Shown here piece after piece: positions 26,663-35,990 of a stretch of DNA of 64,000 bases. Within the stretch, counting starts at the first letter, position 1, and each line of letters opens with the position of its first letter. Source of the stretch: Alphaproteobacteria bacterium (GTDB lineage Bacteria > Pseudomonadota > Alphaproteobacteria > Thalassobaculales > Thalassobaculaceae); assembly GCA_022822665.1 (NCBI GenBank), contig JAJEAR010000012.1:124001-188000 (forward strand), in the 5' to 3' direction. The notes beneath the pieces were generated by a model. It saw only the letters and a list, made by a program, of their open reading frames with translations, was not told the origin of the DNA and ran no database searches. Both the position numbers and the translations under genes were made by a program.

Positions 26663-28774
26663 GTGACGACAGGAAACCCGGGCACCGGAGCACGCTGGCG
26701 TGTCGGTGTCGATGTTGGCGGGACCTTCACCGACCTCGCGCTGGTCAACGACGCGACCGGCGCCATGTCGATCCACAAGCAGCTGACCACGCCGCAGGAT
26801 CCGTCGCTGGCCGTGCTTGCCGGTCTCGAGACCCTGCTTGGGCGCGCAGGCGTGGCGGTGAGCGAGGTCGCGACCGTGGCCCACGGCACCACGCTGGTGA
26901 CCAACGCCGTGATCGAGCGGCGCGGTGCGAAGACCGGCATGCTGGTCACCCGCGGGTTCCGCGACGTGCTCGACATCGCGATGGAGCGCCGCTTCGATCT
27001 GTTCGACCTCTCGATCACCTTCGCCGATCCGGTGGTGCCCCGCGAGCTGCGCCTCGAGGTCGACGAGCGCATCCGCTACGACGGCGCCCTCGAGACCGCG
27101 CTCGACCCCGACCAGGTCGAACGGGCAACCCGCACCCTGGTCGAGGAGCACGGTATCGAGGCGCTCGCGCTGTGCTTCCTGCACTCCTATGTCGACGACC
27201 GGCACGAGGCCGCGGCGCGCGAGGTCGTCGCCACCCGCTTTCCCGGGCTCACGGTCACCACCTCGTCCGAGATCCTGCCCTTCATGCGCGAGTACGAGCG
27301 CTGGTCGACGACCACGGTCAACGCCTATGTCCAGCCGCTGACCGACCGGTACCTGCGCCGCCTGGAGGACGGCCTCGCCCGGATGGGGTTCGCGGGAACC
27401 CTGCTGATCATGACGGCCTCGGGCGGCATGGTCACGCCGGCCATCGCGCGCCGATTCCCGGTCCGGCTGATCGAGTCCGGGCCCGCGGCGGGGGCGCTGG
27501 TCGCCGCCTTCCTCGGCGAACAGATCGGCGAGGGCGACCTGCTCTCCTTCGACATGGGAGGAACCACGGCGAAGGGCGCGCTCATCAGGAACGGCCGGCC
27601 ATTGCGGCGCTACGAGTTCGAGGTGGCGCGGGCCTACAACTACAAGGCCGGCAGCGGCCTGCCGCTCAGGATCCCGGTCATCGACATGATCGAGATCGGT
27701 GCGGGCGGCGGCTCGATCGCCCGGGTCGATGACCGCGGGCTGCTCGCCGTGGGACCGTACAGCGCCGGCGCCGACCCCGGACCGGCCTGTTACGCAGCCG
27801 GCGGGGACAGCGCCACCCTGACCGACGCCAACCTCGCGCTCGGCTACCTCGAGCCCGACGCCTTCCTCGGCGGGCGCATGACGCTCGACACCCGGGCCGC
27901 CGACGGTGCGATCGAGACCGGTGTCGCCGGCCCGCTCGGCATCAGCCGCGACCGGGCAGCATGGGGCATTCACGAGGTCATCAACGAGGATGTCGCCCGG
28001 GCCTTCCGCATGCACGCCTCCGAAATCGGGTTCGACTACCGACGCTGCGCCATGATCGCATTCGGCGGCTCCGGACCGGCACACGCGATCAGGGTCGCGC
28101 GCAAGCTGCGAATTCCCCGGGTGATCCTGCCGGTAGGGGCCGGGGTGATGTCGGCGATCGGCCTGCTCACCACCCCGGTTTCCTACGCCACCCTGCGTTC
28201 CGGACAGATCCTGCTGGAAGACCTGGGTGCGGACGGGATCGAGGACGGGTTCAGGCCGGTGATCGACCAGGCCACGGGACTGCTTGCGGCAGCCGGGATC
28301 GCGCGCGTCGACATGTCCGTCGAGCGGCGCCTCGACATGCGCTTTCACGGCCAGGGCCACGAGGTCGAGGTGGTCTGCAGCGCCGGCCTCTCGCCGGGTG
28401 AACTCGGCGAGCGGTTTCTCGAGGCCTACGCTGCGATCTACGCCGCAACACCGATCGACGCCGTGATCGAGATCGTCAACTGGAAGGTCGAGGCCTCCGG
28501 CCCGAGCCCGGAATTCGCCCGCGGGTACAAGCCGTTCCCCGGCGCCTCCGGGACCGACCGCGAAGTCGGATCAATCGACGCATGGGACCCGCAGGCCGGC
28601 GAGAAGCGCCCCTGGCCGGTGCTCGACCGCTACGCGCTCGAACCCGGCCTGACGGTCGTCGGTCCGGCCCTCGTGCGCGAGGACGAGGCCACGACGGTCC
28701 TCGGCCCCGGCGACAGCATGCGGGTCGACGACATGGGTAACCTGGTGGTCACACTTGCCGAGGAGGAATCATGA
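26663..28774 (+). CDS. hyuA: hydantoinase/oxoprolinase family protein, subunit A
   Basis: The 703-residue protein has the HyuA layout: an N-terminal actin-like ATPase domain starting V-G-V-D-V-G-G-T-F-T-D at 14-24, H-G-T-T-L-V-T-N-A near 77-85, F-D-M-G-G-T-T-A-K and G-A-G-G-G-S-I-A in the central part, and the C-terminal domain of N-methylhydantoinases. Such subunits, with HyuB, perform ATP-dependent hydrolysis of hydantoins or 5-oxoproline; acetone carboxylase subunits are related. It starts at GTG after AAGGGGAG and overlaps hyuB by four bases. The substrate is not fixed. Confidence 0.87.
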   Translation: MTTGNPGTGARWRVGVDVGGTFTDLALVNDATGAMSIHKQLTTPQDPSLAVLAGLETLLGRAGVAVSEVATVAHGTTLVTNAVIERRGAKTGMLVTRGFRDVLDIAMERRFDLFDLSITFADPVVPRELRLEVDERIRYDGALETALDPDQVERATRTLVEEHGIEALALCFLHSYVDDRHEAAAREVVATRFPGLTVTTSSEILPFMREYERWSTTTVNAYVQPLTDRYLRRLEDGLARMGFAGTLLIMTASGGMVTPAIARRFPVRLIESGPAAGALVAAFLGEQIGEGDLLSFDMGGTTAKGALIRNGRPLRRYEFEVARAYNYKAGSGLPLRIPVIDMIEIGAGGGSIARVDDRGLLAVGPYSAGADPGPACYAAGGDSATLTDANLALGYLEPDAFLGGRMTLDTRAADGAIETGVAGPLGISRDRAAWGIHEVINEDVARAFRMHASEIGFDYRRCAMIAFGGSGPAHAIRVARKLRIPRVILPVGAGVMSAIGLLTTPVSYATLRSGQILLEDLGADGIEDGFRPVIDQATGLLAAAGIARVDMSVERRLDMRFHGQGHEVEVVCSAGLSPGELGERFLEAYAAIYAATPIDAVIEIVNWKVEASGPSPEFARGYKPFPGASGTDREVGSIDAWDPQAGEKRPWPVLDRYALEPGLTVVGPALVREDEATTVLGPGDSMRVDDMGNLVVTLAEEES

Positions 28775-30327
28775 CGACCTACGATCCGGTCAGCCTCAAG
28801 ATCCTGTGGGACCGCCTGGTCGCGATCGCCGACGAGCTCGTGCTCTCGCTGGTGCGGACCTCGTTCTCGATGAACGTGCGCGAGGGCTACGACCTGTCCT
28901 GCATGGTCTTCGACGCGAAGGCCCGGCTGGTCGCCCAGGGAACCTACTCGGTCCCGTCCTTCACCGGCACGGCGCCGCGCACCATCGGCCACATGCTCGC
29001 GGTCTATCCGCCGGAAACCCTGCGTCCGGGCGACATCGTGATGACGAACGATCCCTGGATGGGAACCGGGCACCTGTTCGACGTCACCATGCTGCGACCG
29101 GTATTCCGCGGCGACAGGCTGGTCGGCTACACCATGAGTGTCACCCACCTGCCCGACATCGGCGGCCGGGGGATGGCGTCCGACTGTACCGAGATCTACC
29201 ACGAGGGGCTGCGGCTGCCGGTCTGCAAGCTGCGCGATGACGGTGTCCTGAACACCCTGCTGATCGACGTGGTCGGCGCCAATGTCCGGGTTCCGGAACA
29301 GACCATCGGCGACCTGATGGCGAATGCCGCCTGCAACGAGGTCGGTGGACGGGCATTGCTCGAGTTCATGGACGACTACGGCCTTGACGAGATCGACAGC
29401 CTCTCCGACGCCATCAACGACCACTCCGAAGCCGCCATGCGGGCCAGGTTCCGCGACATGCCCGACGGAACCTGGCACAACAGCATCCAGATCGAGGGAC
29501 CGGGCCACCCGGTCACGCTTGCCGCCTCGGTGACCATCGAGGACACGTCGGCAAGGGTCGATTTCGCCGGCACCGACGGGCCGGTCCGCGGCTCGATCAA
29601 CGTTCCGTTCTGCTACACCGTCGCCCAGTCGAACTACGTGATGAAGTGCCTCACGATCCCGGACCTGCCCAACACCATGGGCAGCACCAGGCCGGTCACG
29701 GTCCGGGCCCCGGAAGGCTGCATCCTCGATGCCCGCCACCCCTGGCCGACCGGCGGGCGCCACTCGGTCGGACACTTCGTGGTCCCGCTGCTGATGGGCG
29801 CGATGGCCGACGTGGTACCCGAGCGTGTGCAGTCCGACAGCGCAATGATGACCATCTTCAGCGTCCAGGGCCGGCATCGCGACGGCGGCGACGTCTCGTC
29901 GCTGTTCTTCCTCGCCGGTGGTCTCGGCGCCATGCACGGGCTTCACGGCCGCGACGTGACCCCGGCGCCGTCCAACATGATGGTGGTCCCCACCGAAATC
30001 TGGGAGAGCCGGACCAGCATGACCGTCGAATCCCGCGAAGTGCTTGTCGGCACCGGTGGCGCCGGCCGCTGGCGCGGCGGGGACGGTCAGAAGGTCGTGT
30101 TCCGCAACGATACCGGGCATCCGCTGGAGTTCGCGCTGATGGGCCAGCGCACCAGCTTTCCCGCCCTGGGACTTGCCGGAGGCGGCTCCGGCGCGCTGCG
30201 CCGCTACGAAGTCAACGGCGCGCCGGTCGATCCGAAGGCCCGCGTCCTGCTCGAACCGGGTGACCGGATCTCGATGTACGAAGCCGGTGGCGGCGGCTAC
30301 GGAGTACCGGACACACAGGACGCCTGA
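28771..30327 (+). CDS. hyuB: hydantoinase family protein, subunit B
   Basis: The 518-residue protein matches the HyuB/N-methylhydantoinase B family. Features are the N-terminal D-P-V-S-L-K-I-L-W-D-R-L, the metal-site stretch T-N-D-P-W-M-G-T-G-H-L-F-D near 91-103, H-L-P-D-I-G-G, and a glycine-rich C-terminus with R-W-R-G-G-D-G-Q. It forms a complex with subunit A and is translationally coupled to it through an ATGA overlap. No transporter or racemase gene follows; the permease gene downstream is on the opposite strand. Confidence 0.88.
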   Translation: MTTYDPVSLKILWDRLVAIADELVLSLVRTSFSMNVREGYDLSCMVFDAKARLVAQGTYSVPSFTGTAPRTIGHMLAVYPPETLRPGDIVMTNDPWMGTGHLFDVTMLRPVFRGDRLVGYTMSVTHLPDIGGRGMASDCTEIYHEGLRLPVCKLRDDGVLNTLLIDVVGANVRVPEQTIGDLMANAACNEVGGRALLEFMDDYGLDEIDSLSDAINDHSEAAMRARFRDMPDGTWHNSIQIEGPGHPVTLAASVTIEDTSARVDFAGTDGPVRGSINVPFCYTVAQSNYVMKCLTIPDLPNTMGSTRPVTVRAPEGCILDARHPWPTGGRHSVGHFVVPLLMGAMADVVPERVQSDSAMMTIFSVQGRHRDGGDVSSLFFLAGGLGAMHGLHGRDVTPAPSNMMVVPTEIWESRTSMTVESREVLVGTGGAGRWRGGDGQKVVFRNDTGHPLEFALMGQRTSFPALGLAGGGSGALRRYEVNGAPVDPKARVLLEPGDRISMYEAGGGGYGVPDTQDA

Positions 30328-30409
30328 CCCTCTCAGGGCGTCCCCGCCCGGGGTCCCGGCGAGACCGCCGCGGACGTGATGGTCCCTGCGTGGGCGGCCG
30401 GCGGGGCGC

Positions 30410-31663
30410 CTACTGACGCAGCACGGGTCGAAGGTTGACCAGCAGTTCCTCCCAGCCGCGCCTGAACGCGCCGGCGCGGAAGCGCCAGACAATGAGCGCA
30501 AGCAGCGCGAATGCGCCGGCCCACTGCAGCACCTGGACGGTCGGAACCCCGGATGCCTGGAGAGTGACGATCACCGGCCAGCCGCTTGCGATGACCAGGA
30601 TGTCGACCAGCACCCCGCAGACGACGGTCACACCGACGACGCTGCCGACGTAGATCGACGCGAAGCGCAGGCCGAACCGCTGCATGATGATGGCGATGGT
30701 CCCGGTATTGGTCGCCGGACCCGTCATCAGGAACACCAGCGCCGCGCCGGGACTGACCCCCTTCGCCACCAGCGCCGCCGCGATCGGGGTGCTGGCCGAG
30801 GCGCAGATGTAGAGTGGCACGCCAACCAGCAGCATCACCGGATAGGACAGCCACACCGAGTACTCGCTGGCCATGAGGTCGGCCGGGATCGCGACGTAGA
30901 GCACCGCGCCGAGGACGATGCCCACCAGGAGGGCGAACAGGATGTCGTCGGCGATTTCGACGAAACCGTACCGGAAGACGTGGCCAACGATGGTCCGGAA
31001 GTCGGGAAGGCGGCCAGCCGCCACCGGCTCGCCGACCACCGGCCCGGCACCGGCGCTCCGGCTCGCGGAGCGGACCGCGGCCTTCGCCCAGTCGATGCCC
31101 GCACGCCACATCTGCGCCGGGCTGACGTAACAGCTGTCCAGGCCCGGCATCAGCGGCTGGTGCGCGTCCGATCCCGTGCTGCCCTGATGACAGCAACAGC
31201 CGTCCGCCACGTCCTGCTGAACCCGCTCGTGGTCACCCCGGACGAACCCGATGGAAAGCAGCCCCGCGACAACGGCAGTCGTGAAGCTGATAACCGGGCG
31301 AACGACGGCCGCGACCGGTCCGAAGAACGCGTGGGTGACCAGGATCGAGTCGGCCCCGGTCTCGGGTGCGGTGATCAGCAGTGACATGCAGGACGAGCGC
31401 GACGCCCCCTTGGTGCGCATCTCGGCAACCACCGGTACCACCGAACAGCTGCACAACGGGATCGGCACCCCGACCGCAGCGGCGGCGGTGACCGATTTCA
31501 GGGTGTCGTGACGGAACCAGCGCGTGATCGCGTGACGCGAGATGAAGACATGGATCAGCCCACCGAGGAACAGACCCAGCAGCAGCATCGGGGCGAGCAG
31601 CAGGAACGACTGCACGAGGAAGTCGAGGAAATCGATCCCGACGCCAACAAGTCCTTCCGCCAT
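30410..31663 (-). CDS. UPF0718/SO_0444-type permease with cysteine-rich loop
   Basis: The 417-residue membrane protein has the two-half UPF0718 architecture with about eight to ten helices. The conserved P-L-C-S-C-S-V-V-P lies at 69-77, with a matching second-half segment P-L-Y-I-C-A-S-A-S-T-P-I. A cytoplasmic or periplasmic loop near 150-190 carries C-C-C-H at 156-159, a probable soft-metal site. Relatives have been linked to arsenical or divalent-metal efflux. The chosen start is the ATG at the first conserved residues; an upstream in-frame ATG would add 19 atypical residues. No regulator is adjacent. Confidence 0.78.
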   Translation of the reverse strand: MAEGLVGVGIDFLDFLVQSFLLLAPMLLLGLFLGGLIHVFISRHAITRWFRHDTLKSVTAAAAVGVPIPLCSCSVVPVVAEMRTKGASRSSCMSLLITAPETGADSILVTHAFFGPVAAVVRPVISFTTAVVAGLLSIGFVRGDHERVQQDVADGCCCHQGSTGSDAHQPLMPGLDSCYVSPAQMWRAGIDWAKAAVRSASRSAGAGPVVGEPVAAGRLPDFRTIVGHVFRYGFVEIADDILFALLVGIVLGAVLYVAIPADLMASEYSVWLSYPVMLLVGVPLYICASASTPIAAALVAKGVSPGAALVFLMTGPATNTGTIAIIMQRFGLRFASIYVGSVVGVTVVCGVLVDILVIASGWPVIVTLQASGVPTVQVLQWAGAFALLALIVWRFRAGAFRRGWEELLVNLRPVLRQ

Positions 31664-31766
31664 CCGCGCATCCCCTGACACACAGGCGGCCATGGTGCCA
31701 CAGCCGCACACCGGTGACACGGCAATTCACCGGGGAGCGTGCGGGCGCCGGCCACCAGCCGCCTCG

Positions 31767-31936
31767 TGAGCGCAGCGGAAAGCCGCGCTGGCGCACGATA
31801 TACGTCAAGGCCTCGGGGCCGTTCATCAGCGCGAGCCTGCCCGGTCGCGCCGGCATACGCTCCACGTCCGCGGCGCCAGGCCACTGCGCAACCGCAAGCC
31901 GGTCACCTCCCGGTCACAGGCCGCGCGCAGCGACAT
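31767..31936 (-). pseudogene. C-terminal remnant of a nitroreductase paralogue
   Basis: On the minus strand one frame reads S-L-R-A-A-C-D-R-E-V-T-G-L-R-L-R-S-G-L and, after a frame change near 31860, another reads P-G-R-L-A-L-M-N-G-P-E-A-L, then R-Q-R-G-F-P-L-R. These align in order with the last 55 or so residues of the intact nitroreductase encoded at 35142-35990 (E-L-R-E-A-Y-D-R-E-M-N-G, L-G-R-L-T-S-M-N-G-R-E-V-L, R-E-R-G-F-P-L-R). The DNA is also visibly similar. The stop codon is lost and the upstream part of the gene is gone. Confidence 0.75.
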
Positions 31937-32087
31937 GGCAGGCGGACAGTCGCGGCCAGGAACGGTTTCGATGAACATGGCCATACGCATGAGCGGGTCA
32001 CCTTCCGGTCGAGTTCCCGGTCCCGGGCGGGTACCGTGGGCGCCCGGGACTTGATCGGACAGTCGCGAAAGGAGTGCAGGCAGCATC

Positions 32088-33755
32088 ATGGCGGACGTTG
32101 ATTCCTATTTCGACCTCGGAGGGTACAGCCGGCCGGTGACGACCCGCTCTGCCCAGGCGCAGGCGTGGTTCGACCGCGGGCTGATCTGGACATACGGCTT
32201 CAATCACGGGGAAGCCGTTGCCTGTTTCCGCCGCGCGCTCGACGCCGACGGGACCTGCGCCATGGCCTGGTGGGGCATCGCCTACGCGTCGGGACCCAAC
32301 TACAACAAGCCCTGGGAGGGTTTCGACGAGGAGGACCTGGTCCGGTCGGTCGAAGTTTCCCATGAGGCAGCGGAGCGCGCGCTCCGCCATTGTGCCGGTG
32401 CGAGTGCGGCGGAACGGGCCCTGGTCGAGGCGATCGGCACGCGTTGCCCCTCCGTGCGGCCGCAGGACGGAATGGACGCCTGGAACCATGCCTGGGCCGA
32501 GGCGATGAGGGACGTGTACAGGGCCCATCCGGACGATTCCGACGTGCAGGCCCTGTTTGCGGAAGCGTTGATGAACCTGACGCCCTGGGCGCTGTGGGAC
32601 CTGGAAACCGGGCGCATCGCCGAAGGCGCGCATACGGCCGAAGCAACCGAGGTGCTCGAACGGGGCCTGGAGGCGCGCGCGCAACGGGGCGAGCTGCCGC
32701 ACCCGGGGCTGCTGCACATGTACATCCACCTGATGGAAATGTCCCCGCATCCGGAGCGCGCACTGGGCGCCTGCGAGCAGTTGCGCGACGCCGTGCCGGA
32801 TGCCGGGCATCTCCGGCACATGCCGACCCATATCGACGTGCTGTGCGGCGACTACGCCGCGGTCGTGCGTTCGAACGAGGCGGCGATCGCCGTCGACCGC
32901 AAGTTCCTGGCCCGCGAGGGAGCGATCAACTTCTACTCGCTCTACCGTTGCCACAACATCCACTTCAAGATCTACGGCGCCATGTTCCTCGGTCGGTTCC
33001 GCGACGCGCTCGATGCGGCGGAAGAGATGGCGGCGGGGCTTCCCGCCGACCTCCTTGCCGTTCGCTCTCCGCCCATGGCCGACTGGCTGGAGGGGTTCGT
33101 GGCGATGAAGCTGCACGTGCTCGTGCGGTTCGGACGCTGGGAGGACATCCGGGCGTACGACCTGCCGGCGGACCGCGATCTGTACTGCGTCACGCTCGCG
33201 ATGACCCGCTATGCCAGGGCCGTCGCCAATGCCGTGCTGGGGAACGTCGAGGCGGCGGAGCAGGAAGCGGACGCCTTCGAGGTGGCGTTCGACCGGGTGC
33301 CGGACAGCCGGTACGTCTTCAACAACTCCTGCCGGGACATCCTGGCCGTGGCGCGGGCGATGATGCGCGGCGAGATTGCCTACCGCCGCAGCGAATACGA
33401 TAGGGCGTTCGAACTTCTTCGCCGCTCGGTGGAACTGTCGGACACCCTTGCCTACGACGAGCCGTGGGGCTGGATGCAGCCGGCCCGCCATGCGCTGGGC
33501 GCGCTGTTGCTCGAGCAGCACCGGGTCGAGGAGGCGGCGGCGGTCTACCGGGCCGACCTGGGTTACGACACCACAGTGAGCCGCGCGTGCCAGCACCCCG
33601 ACAACGTCTGGAGCCTGCACGGGTATCTCGAATGCCTCGAGCGTCTCGGGCGCACGGACGAGGCGGCGATCGTCCGGCAGAAACTGGATATCGCCATGGC
33701 CCGGGCGGACGTACCGATCGCGGCGTCCTGCTTTTGCCGCAAGTCCGCAGCCTGA
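32088..33755 (+). CDS. tetratricopeptide-repeat protein
   Basis: The 555-residue protein is helical and TPR-like throughout. The best repeat begins F-N-H-G-E-A-V-A-C-F-R-R-A-L near 39-52, and later ones include G-R-F-R-D-A-L-D-A-A-E-E-M and H-R-V-E-E-A-A-A-V-Y-R. The W-W-G-I-A-Y-A-S-G-P-N-Y-N motif at 63-75 and many His/Trp residues in the middle are conserved-looking and suggest more than a plain scaffold. There is no signal peptide. AAAGGAG precedes the ATG. Function is not known; the neighbours give no clear lead. Confidence 0.72.
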   Translation: MADVDSYFDLGGYSRPVTTRSAQAQAWFDRGLIWTYGFNHGEAVACFRRALDADGTCAMAWWGIAYASGPNYNKPWEGFDEEDLVRSVEVSHEAAERALRHCAGASAAERALVEAIGTRCPSVRPQDGMDAWNHAWAEAMRDVYRAHPDDSDVQALFAEALMNLTPWALWDLETGRIAEGAHTAEATEVLERGLEARAQRGELPHPGLLHMYIHLMEMSPHPERALGACEQLRDAVPDAGHLRHMPTHIDVLCGDYAAVVRSNEAAIAVDRKFLAREGAINFYSLYRCHNIHFKIYGAMFLGRFRDALDAAEEMAAGLPADLLAVRSPPMADWLEGFVAMKLHVLVRFGRWEDIRAYDLPADRDLYCVTLAMTRYARAVANAVLGNVEAAEQEADAFEVAFDRVPDSRYVFNNSCRDILAVARAMMRGEIAYRRSEYDRAFELLRRSVELSDTLAYDEPWGWMQPARHALGALLLEQHRVEEAAAVYRADLGYDTTVSRACQHPDNVWSLHGYLECLERLGRTDEAAIVRQKLDIAMARADVPIAASCFCRKSAA

Positions 33756-33859
33756 GCGGGCCAGAGCGCAGTCTGGACGCTGATCAGCGCGATAAGGTGC
33801 TGATACGCTTCGTTTCGGAGGGGTCAAACGGCGAAGCCGTACAACAGGACGCAAGGACC

Positions 33860-34687
33860 GTGAACATCGTCTGCTGGAACATGGCTCACAAGCAGGAATC
33901 GTGGCGATACCTGCTGGAGACGGACTTCGACCTCGCGCTTCTTCAGGAAGCCTGCCGTCCCCCAGAGGACCTCCCCAGGAGAGTGGAGATCGACCCGGCA
34001 CCCTGGTCCGCCGCCGAACTGGGAGGCCGTGTCAAATGGCGCACCGCGATTGCGGTGGTCTCGAACCGCGTGACCGTCGAATGGTTGGCCACGGAGCCCA
34101 TCGGCAAGGCCACGTCCGGCGAACTCGCGGTCTCCTCGCCCGGCACTCTCACGGCGGCACGGGTGACGCCGCGCTCCGGCGAGCCCTTCATCGCGGTGTC
34201 CATGTATGCGGAACTGGAAGGCCCGCTGAAGAACGAAGGGAGCTGGATCTATTCCGACGCCTCGTCTCACCGGCTCGTCTCGGATATCGCGGCACTTGTC
34301 GGGCGGCAGCGGGGACACCGGATCATCGCCGCGGGCGACCTGAACCTGATGCGCGGCTACAGCGCGGATGGCAGTCCGTATTGGGCGGCACGCTACCAGA
34401 CGGTGTTCGACCGCATGGAGGCGATGGATCTGCCCTGCCTCGGACCGGAATTCCCCAACGGCCGACAGGCCGATCCCTGGCCGCCGACGTTGCCGAAGGA
34501 CAGCCGGAATGTCCCCACCTGGCACTTGCGTGGGCGGTCTCCGGCGATGGCGGACCGCCAGCTCGACTACGTTTTCGCCTCGCGAAGCCTCGCCGATACC
34601 CTGTCGGTCCGCGCCCTCAATGAGCCGGAGGACTGGGGTCCGAGCGACCATTGCCGGATCTCGATTGAGGTCTCGTTTCCGGGCTGA
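33860..34687 (+). CDS. endonuclease/exonuclease/phosphatase-fold protein
   Basis: The 275-residue protein has the EEP superfamily order: N-I-V-C-W-N-M at the start, a glutamate in L-A-L-L-Q-E-A at 28-34, A-A-G-D-L-N-L-M in the centre, and a terminal G-P-S-D-H-C metal/catalytic motif. Members act on DNA, phosphoinositides or other phosphodiesters. The GTG start is chosen because the fold begins there and it lies five bases after GCAAGG. It follows the TPR gene by about 100 bases on the same strand. The substrate is unknown. Confidence 0.75.
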   Translation: MNIVCWNMAHKQESWRYLLETDFDLALLQEACRPPEDLPRRVEIDPAPWSAAELGGRVKWRTAIAVVSNRVTVEWLATEPIGKATSGELAVSSPGTLTAARVTPRSGEPFIAVSMYAELEGPLKNEGSWIYSDASSHRLVSDIAALVGRQRGHRIIAAGDLNLMRGYSADGSPYWAARYQTVFDRMEAMDLPCLGPEFPNGRQADPWPPTLPKDSRNVPTWHLRGRSPAMADRQLDYVFASRSLADTLSVRALNEPEDWGPSDHCRISIEVSFPG

Positions 34688-35141
34688 CCCCGGTTTTCCG
34701 GTCCCGCGACCCGGTTGGTTCGAAAATCCGGCTGCAGGATCGAAACGGGTCAGCCCGTCCCGGTTGGATATCCCTATTCCCGGGTCCGTGCGGGGTCGTT
34801 GTGTCGCCGGGGGATGTGCTGGCTTGCCGCCGACGCCGGCGCCGCTGGAGCGGTGGCCGGCATGAACTCCGCGGCGGTGGGAAGACTCACGGGCCTTTCC
34901 CGACGGCCGAATGCGATCTGCTTCGCCGCGGCACCGCCCCCGCCCCTGCAGCGAGCGGCCGTCTTGCGCAGCAGCGTCCTGCATCCGCAGCCCGGCGGCC
35001 CACCCGCACCCGCGGTTCCGTGTGCTGGAAACCTGCCCTGGTCCCGCGTCCTTGCCTCTTTTTCGATCCGGGAGACTGGCCATTCACGAAGGGTGGGCGC
35101 GAACGCGGCCCATGGGCCCGAGCAGGCTTTCGGTCGTCCCG
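34688..35141. other. intergenic stretch without a recognised gene
   Basis: This region lies between two genes that end towards each other (plus-strand EEP gene and minus-strand nitroreductase gene). No frame shows family features. It is GC-rich with several short palindromes, but no clear terminator with a T-run was seen. Confidence 0.5.
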
Positions 35142-35990
35142 TCAGCGCAGCGGAAAGCCGCGTTCGCGAACGACGTCCTTCAGGACCTCGCGGCCATTCA
35201 TCGACGTGAGCCTGCCCAGCCGGGCCAGTACCAGCTCGCTCCAGGTCTGCGGCGGCAGGCCGTTGCGCAACCTGAAGCCGTTCATCTCGCGGTCGTAGGC
35301 CTCGCGCAGCTCCGGATCGTCCTCGCGGCCGTACCGTTCCCGGTGCAGCACCGTCGCCTGTGGCAGCCGGGGCTTCACTTCCCCCGCTTCGCCCTCGGCC
35401 GCATAGCCGACGCACAGTCCGAACACGCCCACGGTTCCGGCAGGCAGGCCGAGGAGCCGCGCGACCCGCAGCGGATCATTGCGCATCGCACCGATGTAGA
35501 CCGTTGACAGGCCGAGCGATTCCGCCGCCACGACGGCGTTCTGGGCCGCGAGTGCGGCGTCGATCACCGCGAGCATGAAGGTCTCGAGATAGGGGATGGC
35601 CTGCATCTCCACCTCGGCCGACCGGCCAAGACGGCTGTTGCGTGCCAGGTCGGCCAGCCACACCAGGTAGAGCGGGCATTGCACGATGTGCTGCTGGCCG
35701 CCGGCGATCTCGGCCAGTTCCCGCCTGGCGTCGGCATCGGTGACGGCGACGACGGACCACACCTGCAGGTTGGAACTGGTCGCGGCCGACTGCGCGGCTG
35801 CCACCAGTGTTTCGAGAGTCCCGTCGGGCAACGGGTCGGGCCGGTAGCCGCGCACCGAGCGGTGCGACAGCAGGGCGGCGATCTGGTCGTTCCACGGGCC
35901 GGCCGGGGGCACCGGTCCATCGCCGTACCGCAGGGTCAGGGCCTCGGACCTCGACACCTGCCGGGTCGCACTCGTCGTCGTCACGTTCAT
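35142..35990 (-). CDS. NADPH-dependent nitroreductase, NfsA-like
   Basis: The 282-residue flavoprotein has H-R-S-V-R-G-Y near 43-49 for FMN binding, S-S-N-L-Q-V-W-S at 72-79, a central helix with A-A-Q-N-A-V-V-A-A-E-S-L-G, and a C-terminal arm that in the NfsA/Frp group binds NADPH. It overlaps the SMP-30 gene by four bases and is the last gene of the MetY-fusion operon. A decayed second copy of its 3' end lies at 31767-31936. Confidence 0.85.
   Translation of the reverse strand: MNVTTTSATRQVSRSEALTLRYGDGPVPPAGPWNDQIAALLSHRSVRGYRPDPLPDGTLETLVAAAQSAATSSNLQVWSVVAVTDADARRELAEIAGGQQHIVQCPLYLVWLADLARNSRLGRSAEVEMQAIPYLETFMLAVIDAALAAQNAVVAAESLGLSTVYIGAMRNDPLRVARLLGLPAGTVGVFGLCVGYAAEGEAGEVKPRLPQATVLHRERYGREDDPELREAYDREMNGFRLRNGLPPQTWSELVLARLGRLTSMNGREVLKDVVRERGFPLR

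Noticed and set aside
26573-28360. A 595-codon minus-strand open frame opposite hyuA
   Set aside because: Shadow of hyuA; no recognisable motif and no start signal.
28630-30501. A 623-codon minus-strand open frame opposite hyuB
   Set aside because: It lies over a conserved hydantoinase B gene and its translation is rich in Arg, Gly, His and Val without any family motif.
31998-34001. A 667-codon minus-strand open frame opposite the TPR gene
   Set aside because: High GC content keeps the opposite frame open. The plus-strand TPR protein has repeats, a ribosome binding site and protein-like composition, and the minus frame has none.
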